Assembly (NCBI GenBank): GCA_900756765.1
Contig: CAAELE010000008.1
Span: 1-44,880 of the forward strand
Direction: 5' to 3'
From: an uncultured Collinsella sp.
Lineage (GTDB): Bacteria > Actinomycetota > Coriobacteriia > Coriobacteriales > Coriobacteriaceae
Length of the DNA stretch: 44,880 bases
The notes beneath the pieces were generated by a model. The model was not told the origin of the DNA and did no database searches. It saw nothing but the letters and a program-made list of their open reading frames with translations. Numbering within the stretch: the first letter of the stretch is position 1; every line of letters begins with the position of its first letter. A program made the translations under genes and the position numbers. Below are positions 1 to 8,499 of this stretch, piece after piece.

Positions 1-1
1 A

Positions 2-78
2 TGGTGGACCTGACAAGATTCGAACTTGTGACCTCCCGGTTATCAGCCGGACGCTCTAACCAACTGAGCTACAGGTCC
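2..78 (-). tRNA. tRNA-Ile (anticodon GAU), CCA encoded
   Basis: The minus strand folds into a full cloverleaf. The acceptor stem is GGACCTG paired with CAGGTCC, followed by discriminator A and an encoded CCA. The anticodon loop carries GAT, and the T-loop is TTCGAAT. It is an exact copy of the tRNA at 226-302, so the isoleucine gene is duplicated around tRNA-Ala. tRNA-Ile and tRNA-Ala downstream of gyrA is a common arrangement in Gram-positive origin regions. Confidence 0.96.
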
Positions 79-82
79 ATCA

Positions 83-158
83 TGGTGGAGGTTAGGGGGA
101 TCGAACCCCTGACCTCAGGCTTGCAAAGCCCGCGCTCTCCCAGCTGAGCTAAACCCCC
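83..158 (-). tRNA. tRNA-Ala (anticodon UGC), CCA encoded
   Basis: Minus-strand cloverleaf with acceptor stem GGGGGTT/AACCTCC (one G-U pair), discriminator A and encoded CCA. The anticodon is TGC. Only four bases separate it from the downstream tRNA-Ile, so the two are surely processed from one transcript. Confidence 0.96.
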
Positions 159-169
159 ACGGAGAAAGT

Positions 170-214
170 AATAAACACCCCAGCGGCGACTCGGCTCTCG
201 CTGGGGTGTTTATT
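170..214 (-). terminator. Hairpin between tRNA-Ile and tRNA-Ala
   Basis: A perfect 15-bp inverted repeat (170-184 with 200-214) has a 15-base loop. On the minus strand the right arm runs into TTTATTACTTTCT, a weak T tract. It lies inside the apparent tRNA cluster, so it may be a partial terminator or a processing hairpin. A promoter for tRNA-Ala downstream of it is not visible. Confidence 0.55.
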
Positions 215-225
215 GCGAAAGAAAG

Positions 226-302
226 TGGTGGACCTGACAAGATTCGAACTTGTGACCTCCCGGTTATCAGCCGGACGCTCTAACCAACTGAGCTACAGGT
301 CC
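226..302 (-). tRNA. tRNA-Ile (anticodon GAU), second identical copy
   Basis: It is identical in all 77 bases to the tRNA at 2-78, with the same GAT anticodon and encoded CCA. It is the first gene of the minus-strand tRNA cluster, directly downstream of the promoter at 317-346. Confidence 0.96.
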
Positions 303-316
303 ATCGCGCAAGGGAT

Positions 317-346
317 ATATTAGACGAGTCGTTACGCGCGCGTCAA
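317..346 (-). promoter_or_regulatory. Promoter of the tRNA-Ile/Ala cluster
   Basis: On the minus strand a TTGACG -35 box (341-346) is separated by 18 bases from a TAATAT -10 box (317-322). It sits 14 bases upstream of the mature tRNA-Ile 5' end, the expected spacing for a stable-RNA promoter. Confidence 0.7.
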
Positions 347-349
347 CAA

Positions 350-536
350 CTTTTTTGAAAAACTTTGAGGGTCGTCCGTCCCAGCTGCCCGGCGGCATGC
401 GAAGTCGCCTGCTCGAACAGTCCTGCTCGCACGGAGAGCACATTAAGTGCTCTCCGGCTCATGCGGAACTCGCGATCGGCTTCGCATGCCGCCGGGCAGC
501 CGGGGCCGACGTGGGGTTCAAAGATTTTCAAAAAAG
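350..536. repeat. Nested fold-back (inverted-repeat) element beside gyrA
   Basis: Three inverted repeats are nested around one centre. The outer arms are 19 nt with one mismatch (350-368 with 518-536). The middle arms are 21 nt and perfect (384-404 with 480-500). The inner hairpin has a 10-bp perfect stem and an ATTAA loop (432-441 with 447-456). No open reading frame in it looks coding. The design resembles a MITE or REP-type palindromic unit, or the gene for a long structured RNA. It fills the gap between the tRNA promoter and the gyrA terminator. Confidence 0.7.
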
Positions 537-563
537 CGGTCGGCGCGCAGGTGCGCCGACCGC
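530..563 (-). terminator. Intrinsic terminator of gyrA
   Basis: A perfect 11-bp GC-rich stem (536-546 with 553-563) and a six-base loop are followed on the minus strand by six T residues (535-530). It lies about 40 bases beyond the gyrA stop codon. Its T tract overlaps the outer arm of the fold-back element. Confidence 0.85.
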
Positions 564-603
564 CGATATATGGGGTCTGATATTTTCTACCAGCTAGCTC
601 CTC

Positions 604-3345
604 TTACTCGTCTAGGAGATCTTCTGGTATGTCGTTGCCGTCGCCTAGGTCGACTGCGGTTTCATCGGGGGCAGAGCTGTCTTCTGCGGCTTCGCCTTCG
701 GGCTTTTCCTTGGCTGCTGTCATGCGGGCTACGGCACATACGCGGTCGTTATCGTCGACGCTCATCATCTTGACGCCCTGGGTGGCGCGACCGGTTTGGC
801 TGATCTCGTCGGTCTTGACGCGAATGACCGTCGCGCCCTCCGTCACGATGAACAGCTCATGCTGCGGGCCCACCGTCTTCATGGCTGCGAGGTTACCCTT
901 GCGTTCGGTCATCTGGATGGTGTAGACGCCCTGGCCGCCGCGGTTCTGCTCCGGGTAGTCCGCAACCGGCGTGCGCTTGCCGTAGCCGCGCTCGGTGATG
1001 ACAAACAGGTCACCATTGCCGTTGGTAACCTCCATACCCAAAACGCTCACGCCATCCTTCATGCCGATACCGCGGACGCCGCTGGTATCGCGACCGGTGG
1101 CGCGCACCTGGTCCTCGGGGAACATAATCGCCTTGCCCGCGGTGGTTGCCATGATGATCTTGTCACCCTCGCGCACGCGGCGTACAGCGAGCAGCGCGTC
1201 GTCGTCCCTCAGGTTGATGGCGATCAGGCCATCGCGGCGGCTACGGTCGTAGGCGCTCATCACGGTCTTCTTGACCATGCCGCTCTTGGTGGCAAACATC
1301 AGATACTCGTCGGCGGGGAACTCACGGCAGCTGATGACGCTCGCGATCTTCTCGCCCTCCTCGAAGGGCAGCAGGTTGACGATCGCGGTGCCGCGCGCCT
1401 GGCGCGTGCCAACCGGCAGCTCGTGCACCTTCAGGCGACAGACCTTACCCTTGCTCGAGAAGAACAGCACGTACTCGTGCGTGGATGCGATGAACATCTC
1501 GTCGATAACGTCGTCCTCTTTGAGGTTGACGCCCGACACGCCCTTGCCGCCGCGCTTCTGGGCGCGATAGGCAGCCACCGGGATGCGCTTGACATAGCCG
1601 GTGTGGGTGATGGTCACGACCATGTCCTCGTCGGCAATGAGGTCTTCGACATCCAGGTCCTTCTCGACATGGCTGATCTCGGTGCGGCGCTTGTCGCCGA
1701 ACTTCTTGGAGATCTCGCGCATCTCTTCCTTGATGACGCCCAGGATCTTCTCCTCGTGCGCCAACAGGTCCTCGTAGTAGGCGATAGCGCGGCGCAGGCC
1801 GTCCAGCTCTTCCTGAATCTTGTCGCGCTCCAGGCCGGTCAGGCGGCGCAGCTTCATCTCGAGGATGGCCGTGGTCTGCTCGGGCGTAAAGCCAAAACGC
1901 TCGATCAGGCGGCTGCTGGCCTCGGAATCGGTCTGCGAGGAGCGGATGATGCTGATGACCTCGTCGATATGGTCGAGAGCCATCAGGTAGCCCTCGAGGA
2001 TATGGGCACGCGCCTGGGCCTTCTTGAGGTCAAAGCGGGTGCGGCGGGTGACGACGTCGACCTGGTGGTCGATGTAGTGCTGCAGCATCTCGCGCAGGCT
2101 CAGGCATTTGGGAACGCCGTTGACAAGCGCCAGGTTGTTGGCACCAAAGGTCGTCTGCAGCGAGGTGTACTTGTACAGGTTGTTGAGCACGACCTGCGGG
2201 ATGACGCCCTTCTTGAGTTCGATGACCAGACGGATACCCTTCTGGTTGGACTCATCGCGCATATCCGAGATACCCTCGATGCGCTTATCGTTGACGAGCT
2301 GGGCGATCTTCTCCTGCAGAGTGCCTTTGTTGACCATGTAGGGAATCTCGGTAAAGACCAGGCGGCTACGGCCGGTCTTGGTGGACTCCACATGAGCCTT
2401 GGCGCGCACGGTGATGGAGCCGCGGCCGGTCTCGTAGCTCTGTTTAATGCCGGCACTGCCCATGATGATGGCACCGGTGGGGAAGTCCGGACCGGGCATG
2501 ATCTGCATGAGCTCGTCGACGGTGGCGTCGGGGTTGTCGATCAGATAGCACGTGGCTTCGATCGCCTCGGTAAGGTTGTGCGGGGCGATGTTGGTGGCCA
2601 TGCCGACGGCGATGCCCTGGCTGCCGTTGACCAGCAGGTTGGGGAAACGCGCGGGCAGCGCCTGGGGCTCGGCGAGCGACTCGTCGTAGTTGGGCTGCCA
2701 GTCGACGGTGTCCTTCTGCAGGTCGCGCAGGAGCTCCATGGCGGGCTTTGCCAGGCGGCTCTCGGTGTAACGCATGGCGGCGGCGCCGTCGCCGTCGATA
2801 TTGCCGAAGTTGCCGTGACCGTCAATGAGCGGCGTGCGCATGGAGAACCACTGTGCCAGGCGGACCATGGCCTCGTAGACCGCGAAGTCACCGTGCGGAT
2901 GGTACTTGCCGATAACTTCGCCGACCGTCCAGGCCGACTTCTTGTGTGGGCGGTTGGGGTAGATGCCGCTCTCGTTCATCGCGTACAGAATGCGGCGGTG
3001 AACCGGCTTCAAGCCGTCGCGCACGTCCGGCAGGGCGCGCGCCGTGATGACCGACATCGAATACTCGATGAACGACTGCTTCATCTCACGGCCGAACTCC
3101 GAAATCTGGAGCTGCCCGCCGTTTATATCCTCGCCGGCCGAGGCACCACGGTCGACTTCGCCAAAGCTCTCCTCGAGCTCGGCGTCGTCGTCCTCTTCCT
3201 CATCATCATCGGCATCGGGGTTATAGGCATCCGGATCGCCGTCCTCGCCCTGCTCAGCGCGGGCAAGCAGGCGCTTCAGATCATCGGGCATGCCGGCATC
3301 GCCGGCCTCGCCCACACCCTCGTTATTGTTGATATCGTCTGCCAC
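604..3345 (-). CDS. gyrA: DNA gyrase subunit A
   Basis: GyrA is the breakage-reunion subunit of gyrase, which introduces negative supercoils with GyrB. At 913 aa it is longer than usual because about 75 very acidic residues (runs of D and E) precede the conserved domain. The catalytic tyrosine is Y193 in RYTE. The GyrA-box QKRGGKG (596-602), needed for DNA wrapping, is intact, and the C-terminal tail is again acidic. In the quinolone-resistance region HPHGDFAVYEA, the residue matching E. coli Ser83 is Phe154, encoded TTC, and Asp87 corresponds to Glu158. The gene lies 11 bp after gyrB, so the two are one operon. Confidence 0.97.
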   Translation of the reverse strand: MADDINNNEGVGEAGDAGMPDDLKRLLARAEQGEDGDPDAYNPDADDDEEEDDDAELEESFGEVDRGASAGEDINGGQLQISEFGREMKQSFIEYSMSVITARALPDVRDGLKPVHRRILYAMNESGIYPNRPHKKSAWTVGEVIGKYHPHGDFAVYEAMVRLAQWFSMRTPLIDGHGNFGNIDGDGAAAMRYTESRLAKPAMELLRDLQKDTVDWQPNYDESLAEPQALPARFPNLLVNGSQGIAVGMATNIAPHNLTEAIEATCYLIDNPDATVDELMQIMPGPDFPTGAIIMGSAGIKQSYETGRGSITVRAKAHVESTKTGRSRLVFTEIPYMVNKGTLQEKIAQLVNDKRIEGISDMRDESNQKGIRLVIELKKGVIPQVVLNNLYKYTSLQTTFGANNLALVNGVPKCLSLREMLQHYIDHQVDVVTRRTRFDLKKAQARAHILEGYLMALDHIDEVISIIRSSQTDSEASSRLIERFGFTPEQTTAILEMKLRRLTGLERDKIQEELDGLRRAIAYYEDLLAHEEKILGVIKEEMREISKKFGDKRRTEISHVEKDLDVEDLIADEDMVVTITHTGYVKRIPVAAYRAQKRGGKGVSGVNLKEDDVIDEMFIASTHEYVLFFSSKGKVCRLKVHELPVGTRQARGTAIVNLLPFEEGEKIASVISCREFPADEYLMFATKSGMVKKTVMSAYDRSRRDGLIAINLRDDDALLAVRRVREGDKIIMATTAGKAIMFPEDQVRATGRDTSGVRGIGMKDGVSVLGMEVTNGNGDLFVITERGYGKRTPVADYPEQNRGGQGVYTIQMTERKGNLAAMKTVGPQHELFIVTEGATVIRVKTDEISQTGRATQGVKMMSVDDNDRVCAVARMTAAKEKPEGEAAEDSSAPDETAVDLGDGNDIPEDLLDE

Positions 3346-3356
3346 GTTACCTCCTC

Positions 3357-5387
3357 TTAAGCGTCAAGGAATCGTGCATCATGTGCATGTTTTTCAATGT
3401 ACTCGCGGCGATAGCCGACCTCGGAACCCATCAGCTCGCGCACAGCGCGGTCCGCCACCACGGCGTCCTCGATCGACACGCGCTGTAGGATGCGGGTCTT
3501 GGGGTCCATCGTCGTCGAGGCAAGCTGCTTGGGGTCCATCTCGCCCAGGCCCTTGTAGCGCTGGACGGTGTAACCCTTGCGCTTCTTGGTGATCTTGCCA
3601 TCCTTGGCCTTGCCGTCCTCGTCGTTGTCGTCGGGGTTCAGGCCCAGACTCTGGATGGTGTCGCGCAGGATCTCGTCTTCGGGCTGGCGGCCGTTGGGAT
3701 ACACGTAGTGAATCTTGTTGCGCACCTTGATGCCAAAGATGGGCGGGCACGCGACGTACACGTAGCCGGCGTCAATCAGCGGGCGCATGTACTTGTAGAA
3801 GAACGTCAGCAGCAGGATGCGGATATGCGCACCGTCGACGTCTGCATCGGTCATGATGATGATCTTGTGGTAGCGGGCCTTGGTGATATCAAAGTCGCCG
3901 CCGTCGCCGGCGCTCGTCGTGACGCCGCAGCCGATCGCGGTAATCAGCGACTGGATGGTGTCACTCGAGAACGCGCGGTGGTCGCCCACGCGCTCGACGT
4001 TCAAAATCTTGCCGCGCAGGGGCAGAATCGCCTGGATGTCTCGTCGACGGCCGTCCTTGGCCGAACCGCCTGCCGAGTCGCCCTCTACGATAAAGAGCTC
4101 AGTCAGCTCGGCATCACGTACCGAGCAGTCGGCGAGCTTACCGGGCAGCGACGCCGTCTCGAGCAGGCTCTTGCGGCGGGTCGCCTCGCGCGCCTTGCGG
4201 GCGGCGTTGCGCGCCTTGCAGGCCTGTTGAGCCTTCTTGACGATCTCGCGAGCGGGCTTGGGATGTTCCTCGAGGTAATCGGCGAGGCCGTCGGTCACGA
4301 TCTTGAGTGTCAGCGCGCGCATATAGGAGCTGCCGAGCTTGGCCTTGGTCTGGCCCTCAAACTGCGGGTCGGGCAGTTTGACCGAGATAACGGCCGATAG
4401 GCCCTCGCGCACATCGTCGCCGGTCAGGTTGGCGTCTTTTTCCTTGAGCAGGTTCTGCTTGCGCGCATAGTCGTTGATCACGCGGGTGAGCGCGGTGCGG
4501 AAGCCCTCAAGGTGCATGCCGCCCTCGGGAGTGTAGATGTCGTTGGCAAACGACATGACGTTCTCGCCGTAGCCGCTATTCCACTGCAGGGAAACCTCGA
4601 CCTCGCCCATCTTGGCGACAGGCGCGTCCGGGTCCGATTTGCCCTCGATGTAGATGGGCTCCTTAAAGGCCTCGGGGACGTCCTTGCCCTCGTTGAGGAA
4701 CTTGACGAAGTCGATGATGCCGCCGGCATAGCAAAACTCCTCCACATGAGGAGTCGCCTCGCGCTCGTCGGTCAGCACGATTTTGAGGTTCTTATTGAGG
4801 AACGCCGTCTCCTGCAGACGGTTGTGCAGCGTATCGAAATCGTAGATGCAGGTCTCGAAGATCTCGTCGTCGGGCCAGAAGGTGACGGTGGTACCCGTCG
4901 AATCCGAGGTGCCCACGACCTCCATTTTCTTGACGGTCTTGCCGCGCGAGAACTCCATCTCGTAGGTGTTGCCATCGCGACGAACCTGAACGACCACGCG
5001 CTTGGACAGTGCGTTGACGACGGAGATGCCCACGCCGTGCAGGCCGCCCGAGACCTTATAGGCCGAGTTATCGAACTTACCGCCGGCGTGCAAGATCGTC
5101 ATGACGACCTCGAGCGTCGGGATCTTTTTAACAGGGTGCTCGTCGACGGGGATGCCGCGCCCGTTGTCGACGACCGTGATGGAGTTGTCGGCGTGGACCG
5201 TCACCTGGATCTCGGTGCAGAAACCGGCCATGGCCTCGTCGACGGAGTTGTCAACGATCTCCCACACCAGGTGATGCAGACCGCTGGCGCTCGTCGAGCC
5301 GATGTACATGCCCGGGCGCTTACGAACGGCCTCGAGACCTTCGAGAATCTTAATCTCGCCGCCATCGTAATCGTTTTCGTTTGCCAC
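3357..5387 (-). CDS. gyrB: DNA gyrase subunit B
   Basis: GyrB is the ATPase subunit of gyrase. It has the GHKL ATPase motifs (EIVDNSVDEA, DNGRGIP, GLHGVG) and the TOPRIM metal-binding motifs EGDSAGGSA and DADVDGAHI. A lysine- and aspartate-rich insert of about 20 residues (NPDDNDEDGKAKDGK) sits in the C-terminal part. I chose the GTG at 5387 as start because GGAGGA lies six bases upstream. A TTG at 5405 is in frame but overlaps that ribosome-binding site. This gives 676 aa. gyrA follows after 11 bp. Confidence 0.96.
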   Translation of the reverse strand: MANENDYDGGEIKILEGLEAVRKRPGMYIGSTSASGLHHLVWEIVDNSVDEAMAGFCTEIQVTVHADNSITVVDNGRGIPVDEHPVKKIPTLEVVMTILHAGGKFDNSAYKVSGGLHGVGISVVNALSKRVVVQVRRDGNTYEMEFSRGKTVKKMEVVGTSDSTGTTVTFWPDDEIFETCIYDFDTLHNRLQETAFLNKNLKIVLTDEREATPHVEEFCYAGGIIDFVKFLNEGKDVPEAFKEPIYIEGKSDPDAPVAKMGEVEVSLQWNSGYGENVMSFANDIYTPEGGMHLEGFRTALTRVINDYARKQNLLKEKDANLTGDDVREGLSAVISVKLPDPQFEGQTKAKLGSSYMRALTLKIVTDGLADYLEEHPKPAREIVKKAQQACKARNAARKAREATRRKSLLETASLPGKLADCSVRDAELTELFIVEGDSAGGSAKDGRRRDIQAILPLRGKILNVERVGDHRAFSSDTIQSLITAIGCGVTTSAGDGGDFDITKARYHKIIIMTDADVDGAHIRILLLTFFYKYMRPLIDAGYVYVACPPIFGIKVRNKIHYVYPNGRQPEDEILRDTIQSLGLNPDDNDEDGKAKDGKITKKRKGYTVQRYKGLGEMDPKQLASTTMDPKTRILQRVSIEDAVVADRAVRELMGSEVGYRREYIEKHAHDARFLDA

Positions 5388-5436
5388 ACGTCCTCCTTCA
5401 GTCAAGAAAATGTGTACAGCCTTACTAGTTTATCGT

Positions 5437-5466
5437 AAAAAAATACCCTCGGGAACGAGGGTATTT
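5437..5466 (-). terminator. Intrinsic terminator between dciA and gyrB
   Basis: An 11-bp perfect stem (5441-5451 with 5456-5466) with loop GGAA is followed on the minus strand by seven T residues. It ends the dnaN-recF-dciA transcript and implies that gyrB-gyrA has its own promoter in the roughly 50 bases before the GTG start. Confidence 0.85.
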
Positions 5467-5492
5467 GGCTCTACAAGGCCACCAGATGCGAT

Positions 5493-6056
5493 TTAAGGCT
5501 CTTTTTTGCTTTGCACGCCCTTGGCCCACTCGGCACTGGCTCTCATGGCGTTCTCGAGGGCCTCGCGCAGTTTTTGGTCTTCGATGGGCGCCACTTGGCG
5601 CTCAATCTCGGTGCGCTCGGCCTCACTTAGGTCGGCGTGCGGGGCCGGCGGGCGCTCGGTCGTCGCCGGGCGCAGGCGCTCCTTGGCGGCAGGCGGCGTG
5701 TGACCGGGTGCGGTGGTCTTGAACACCAGGCCGTCCACATGCGCACCGGCGCGCTCCATGCGCGCGCGGATGATCTCGCGCAACAACGTCATTTCCTGCG
5801 TCCACGAGGGCGAGTCGAGATACACCAGCAGCTCATTGGACTCGGGCAGGTAACGCAGCCCCGTCACATGCCGCCCCTCGCGCGTGCCCGAGCACACCGC
5901 GTTCCACGCGCGATAGACCGCGCGAGATTCCTCTGCAGCCTCCATCTGCGCACGGCGCTCGGGTGTCGCGGCCGCCAGGATGCGCTGACGCTCGGCATCC
6001 AAAAAGCCGCCAAAGGCAACCGTTCCGTTCTCGCGCTCGTAATTAGCACGTCTCAC
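5493..6056 (-). CDS. dciA: DciA-like DUF721 protein
   Basis: This 187-residue protein has the DUF721 pattern in its middle: an aromatic W-x-x-VC segment (YRAWNAVCSG), then a short strand (ELLVYLDSPSW) and a helix with repeated arginines. DUF721/DciA proteins help load the replicative helicase DnaB in bacteria that lack DnaC or DnaI. In actinobacteria the gene sits after recF, as here. The C-terminal 60 residues are charged and probably flexible. The GTG start at 6056 lies inside the end of recF (14-bp overlap), so translation is likely coupled. Function is inferred from family and position. Confidence 0.85.
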   Translation of the reverse strand: MRRANYERENGTVAFGGFLDAERQRILAAATPERRAQMEAAEESRAVYRAWNAVCSGTREGRHVTGLRYLPESNELLVYLDSPSWTQEMTLLREIIRARMERAGAHVDGLVFKTTAPGHTPPAAKERLRPATTERPPAPHADLSEAERTEIERQVAPIEDQKLREALENAMRASAEWAKGVQSKKEP

Positions 6057-7149
6057 CCATGTTCACCACCTTGGCTCGATCAAGCAGGTCATCGGTAAAA
6101 TACCCCAGATTGGTGGTGGTTATGACTGTCTGGATATCATCACCGATCAGCTGCAGAAAAGCGCCTCGGCGCCCGGCGTCGAGCTCGCTCATCACGTCGT
6201 CTAAAAGCAGCAGCGGCGCGGTGCCCAGGATATCGCGCGCCACGGCCACTTCTGCCACCTTCCAGGCAAGCACCAGCGTTCGCTGCTGGCCCTGGCTGGC
6301 AAACGAACGGGCCGATCGACCCGCGACGGAAAACTCAATCTCGTCGCGATGCGGACCGACGAGCGTCACGCCGCGGCGGATCTCCTCGTCGGCGCGCTCA
6401 TCGAGCGCCGAGAGCATGTGCTCATACGCCCAGCCCTTGAGCTCGTCGCGATCCTCGGTGCCAGGCAGGTCGCCAAGCGTGGACACATAGGACACGCCGG
6501 CGGGCTCGCCGGATGCCACGCGGCCGTAGGCGTCGCGCACATGACCCGACAGCCGGTCGAGCAGGGCCAGACGATGCACGAGCAGGGCCGAACCGGCGCG
6601 GGCGATAGATTCGTTCCAGGCGCCGAGCATCTCGCGGCAGCACCAGGTCTCCTTGAGCAGGGCATTGCGCTGAGTCACGCAGCGCCCGTAGGCACTGGCC
6701 AGATCGGCATAGCGCGCACTCAGCTGAACGCCAAAGTCATCAAGTGCGGTGCGGCGCACGCTGGCACCCCGCTTGACCATATCCAGGTGGTCCGGGCAAA
6801 ACAGCACGCTCGGCAGCACCCCGCGCACGCCGGACGCAGCGCAGCGCTTACCGTTGCGGCTAAACGAACGCTTGCCATCTTCCACGCTCAGTCCCATGTC
6901 CAGCACACGCCCATCACCTTCGAGCCTCAGCTCGACCTTGCATGAGCCCACGCCGTCGTGCACGAGCTCGGCTGCGGTCGGATGCCTAAACGAGGCGCCG
7001 CTCGTCAGCAGCTGCAGCGCCTCTATGAGGTTGGTCTTTCCCGCCGCGTTGGGACCCGCGAGCACTGTCACACCGTCGCTCAGGGCAAGGCGATAGCTGT
7101 CGAAGCTGCGATAGCGCGCAACGGAAAGATCGCGTGCGAACATGGTCAT
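6043..7149 (-). CDS. recF: DNA replication and repair protein RecF
   Basis: RecF is an SMC-like ATPase that helps load RecA at gaps with RecO and RecR. The 368-residue product has Walker A GPNAAGKTN near residue 33, the ABC signature SFASQGQQRT and the Walker B region LLLLDDVMSELD. The start is ATG at 7149, with an alternative ATG two codons later. Neither has a clear Shine-Dalgarno sequence, and the dnaN stop is only 8 bases upstream, so coupled translation is likely. Confidence 0.96.
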   Translation of the reverse strand: MTMFARDLSVARYRSFDSYRLALSDGVTVLAGPNAAGKTNLIEALQLLTSGASFRHPTAAELVHDGVGSCKVELRLEGDGRVLDMGLSVEDGKRSFSRNGKRCAASGVRGVLPSVLFCPDHLDMVKRGASVRRTALDDFGVQLSARYADLASAYGRCVTQRNALLKETWCCREMLGAWNESIARAGSALLVHRLALLDRLSGHVRDAYGRVASGEPAGVSYVSTLGDLPGTEDRDELKGWAYEHMLSALDERADEEIRRGVTLVGPHRDEIEFSVAGRSARSFASQGQQRTLVLAWKVAEVAVARDILGTAPLLLLDDVMSELDAGRRGAFLQLIGDDIQTVITTTNLGYFTDDLLDRAKVVNMGETC

Positions 7150-7157
7150 GGGCAGTG

Positions 7158-8261
7158 CTAGATGCGTACCGGCATGACCAGGTACAGGTAGTTGATCTTG
7201 TCGTAGGACTTAAAGATACCCGCCTGCGAATAGCTCTTGAGCTCCAGCGTGATCTCCTTCTCCTTGGACAGGGCATTGAGGCAGCCAAAGATGTAGTGGT
7301 AGTTGAAGGCGATGGTGCCCGACTCGCCCTCGGCCTCGACATCGATCGTCTCCTGCGCCAGATCCTGGTCGTTGGAAATAGAGGACAGGCCCATCTGGCC
7401 GTTCTCGACGTCAATCTCAAACTTGACAGCGGGGTTGGCGCTCGCGATAACGGCCACACGCTTAAGGGCGGCGTTAAAGGCGGCTACGTCGATCTTGACG
7501 CTCGTCACGCACGAATCGGGGATGAGCTGCTTGTAGTTGGGATATACGCCTTCGATGCGGCGCGACACGTAGGTGGTGTTGCCGGCCTCAAAGACAACTT
7601 GGGTGTCGGTGGCGCCGATCATGATGGTAGCCTGGCTCGCCATGATGCTCAGAGCATCGTTGAAGGCGTCGGCAGGCACGTTGAGTTCAAAGGAACCTTC
7701 GAGGGTCGAGGTCTCGACCTGCGTATCGCACACGGCCAGTCGGAAGGAGTCGGTCGCGACCAGGCGCACGGTGTTGTTCTCGACCTTCATGTGCACGCCA
7801 CCCAGGATGGGGCGGGCCTTGTCAGTCGAGGTTACGCGCCATACGCGACTTACCATTTCGGACAGGATATCGGTCGGCAGCTCGACGGCGCTCTCGATGG
7901 CGTATGCCGGGAACTCGGGAAAGTCGTTGGCATCGAGCGTGTTGAGGCGGAAAGAGCTCTTCTCGCAGCCAATCAAAACCTGACGCTCGGACAACTCAAA
8001 GGTGACCGGGGCATCGGGAAGAGTCTTGGTGATGTTGGAGAGCATCTTGCAGGGAATCACCATCTCGCCCTCCTCTTCGACATGGGCCGCAATGCGGTGA
8101 CGAATCGAGATGGTGTAGTTGGAGGTCTGGAATTCCAAGATGCCGTCTTGTGCCTTAACGAGCACGCCCGACAGAATGGGAAGGGTGGATGCCGAAGCGA
8201 CGCCTTTCATAACGACGCCGATGGCTTGCGTAAGCGAGCTCTGGCTGACGGTGAACTTCAT
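7158..8261 (-). CDS. dnaN: DNA polymerase III beta sliding clamp
   Basis: The sliding clamp tethers DNA polymerase to the template. The product is 367 aa, the usual length, with three clamp domains and the typical start MKFTVSQ and end YLVMPVR. A GAAAGG ribosome-binding site precedes the ATG. The AT-rich upstream gap also holds the candidate DNA-unwinding element of the origin. recF follows after 8 bp. Confidence 0.97.
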   Translation of the reverse strand: MKFTVSQSSLTQAIGVVMKGVASASTLPILSGVLVKAQDGILEFQTSNYTISIRHRIAAHVEEEGEMVIPCKMLSNITKTLPDAPVTFELSERQVLIGCEKSSFRLNTLDANDFPEFPAYAIESAVELPTDILSEMVSRVWRVTSTDKARPILGGVHMKVENNTVRLVATDSFRLAVCDTQVETSTLEGSFELNVPADAFNDALSIMASQATIMIGATDTQVVFEAGNTTYVSRRIEGVYPNYKQLIPDSCVTSVKIDVAAFNAALKRVAVIASANPAVKFEIDVENGQMGLSSISNDQDLAQETIDVEAEGESGTIAFNYHYIFGCLNALSKEKEITLELKSYSQAGIFKSYDKINYLYLVMPVRI

Positions 8262-8499
8262 CTTTTAATACCTTTCTATAGATATAAATATCTTAATAAT
8301 AGTAATAGTACTGACGAAACTGTTGATTACTCCTAAAGGTGCAGGTCAGCCCTAAAAAGAGAATCGACAGGAACCTGTGTGTAACCGGGCATGTTTTCCA
8401 CGTTCAAAACCTGCGCAAAACTTTTCATCACCGCGACTCGAGTTTTTGACACCTTATAACCGCCGTTTCGACAAGTTTTCAACAGCTGTGTCCATTTAC
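8262..8499. other. Candidate oriC, unwinding half (dnaA-dnaN intergenic)
   Basis: This gap combines three origin signals. An AT-rich block (8263-8330) contains six consecutive triplets TAA TAA TAG TAA TAG TAC (8294-8311), the pattern of DnaA-trios. Box-like 9-mers lie beside it: TGTTGATTA (8320-8328), TTTTCCACG (8394-8402), TTTTCATCA (8422-8430) and TTTTCAACA (8476-8484). A 17-base motif at 8466-8482 recurs exactly at 11656-11672. In Bacillus subtilis the unwinding half of the origin lies in this same dnaA-dnaN gap. The dnaN promoter must also be here. Confidence 0.7.
8294..8311 (+). other. DnaA-trio-like triplet array
   Basis: Six in-phase triplets of the form TAA/TAG, the last TAC, are followed after 8 bases by a DnaA-box-like 9-mer in inverse orientation (8320-8328). 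DnaA-trios are the known single-strand binding elements that guide DnaA filament growth next to a duplex box. The match here is by pattern only. Confidence 0.55.

Noticed and set aside
796..3360. Long plus-strand open frame opposite gyrA
   Set aside because: It mirrors the GC-rich third-position bias of gyrA, lacks a ribosome site, and its product (repeated A, D, V, L, H) has no domain; gyrA on the other strand is certain.
7134..8336. Plus-strand open frame opposite dnaN
   Set aside because: Shadow of dnaN with low-complexity product and no start signal.
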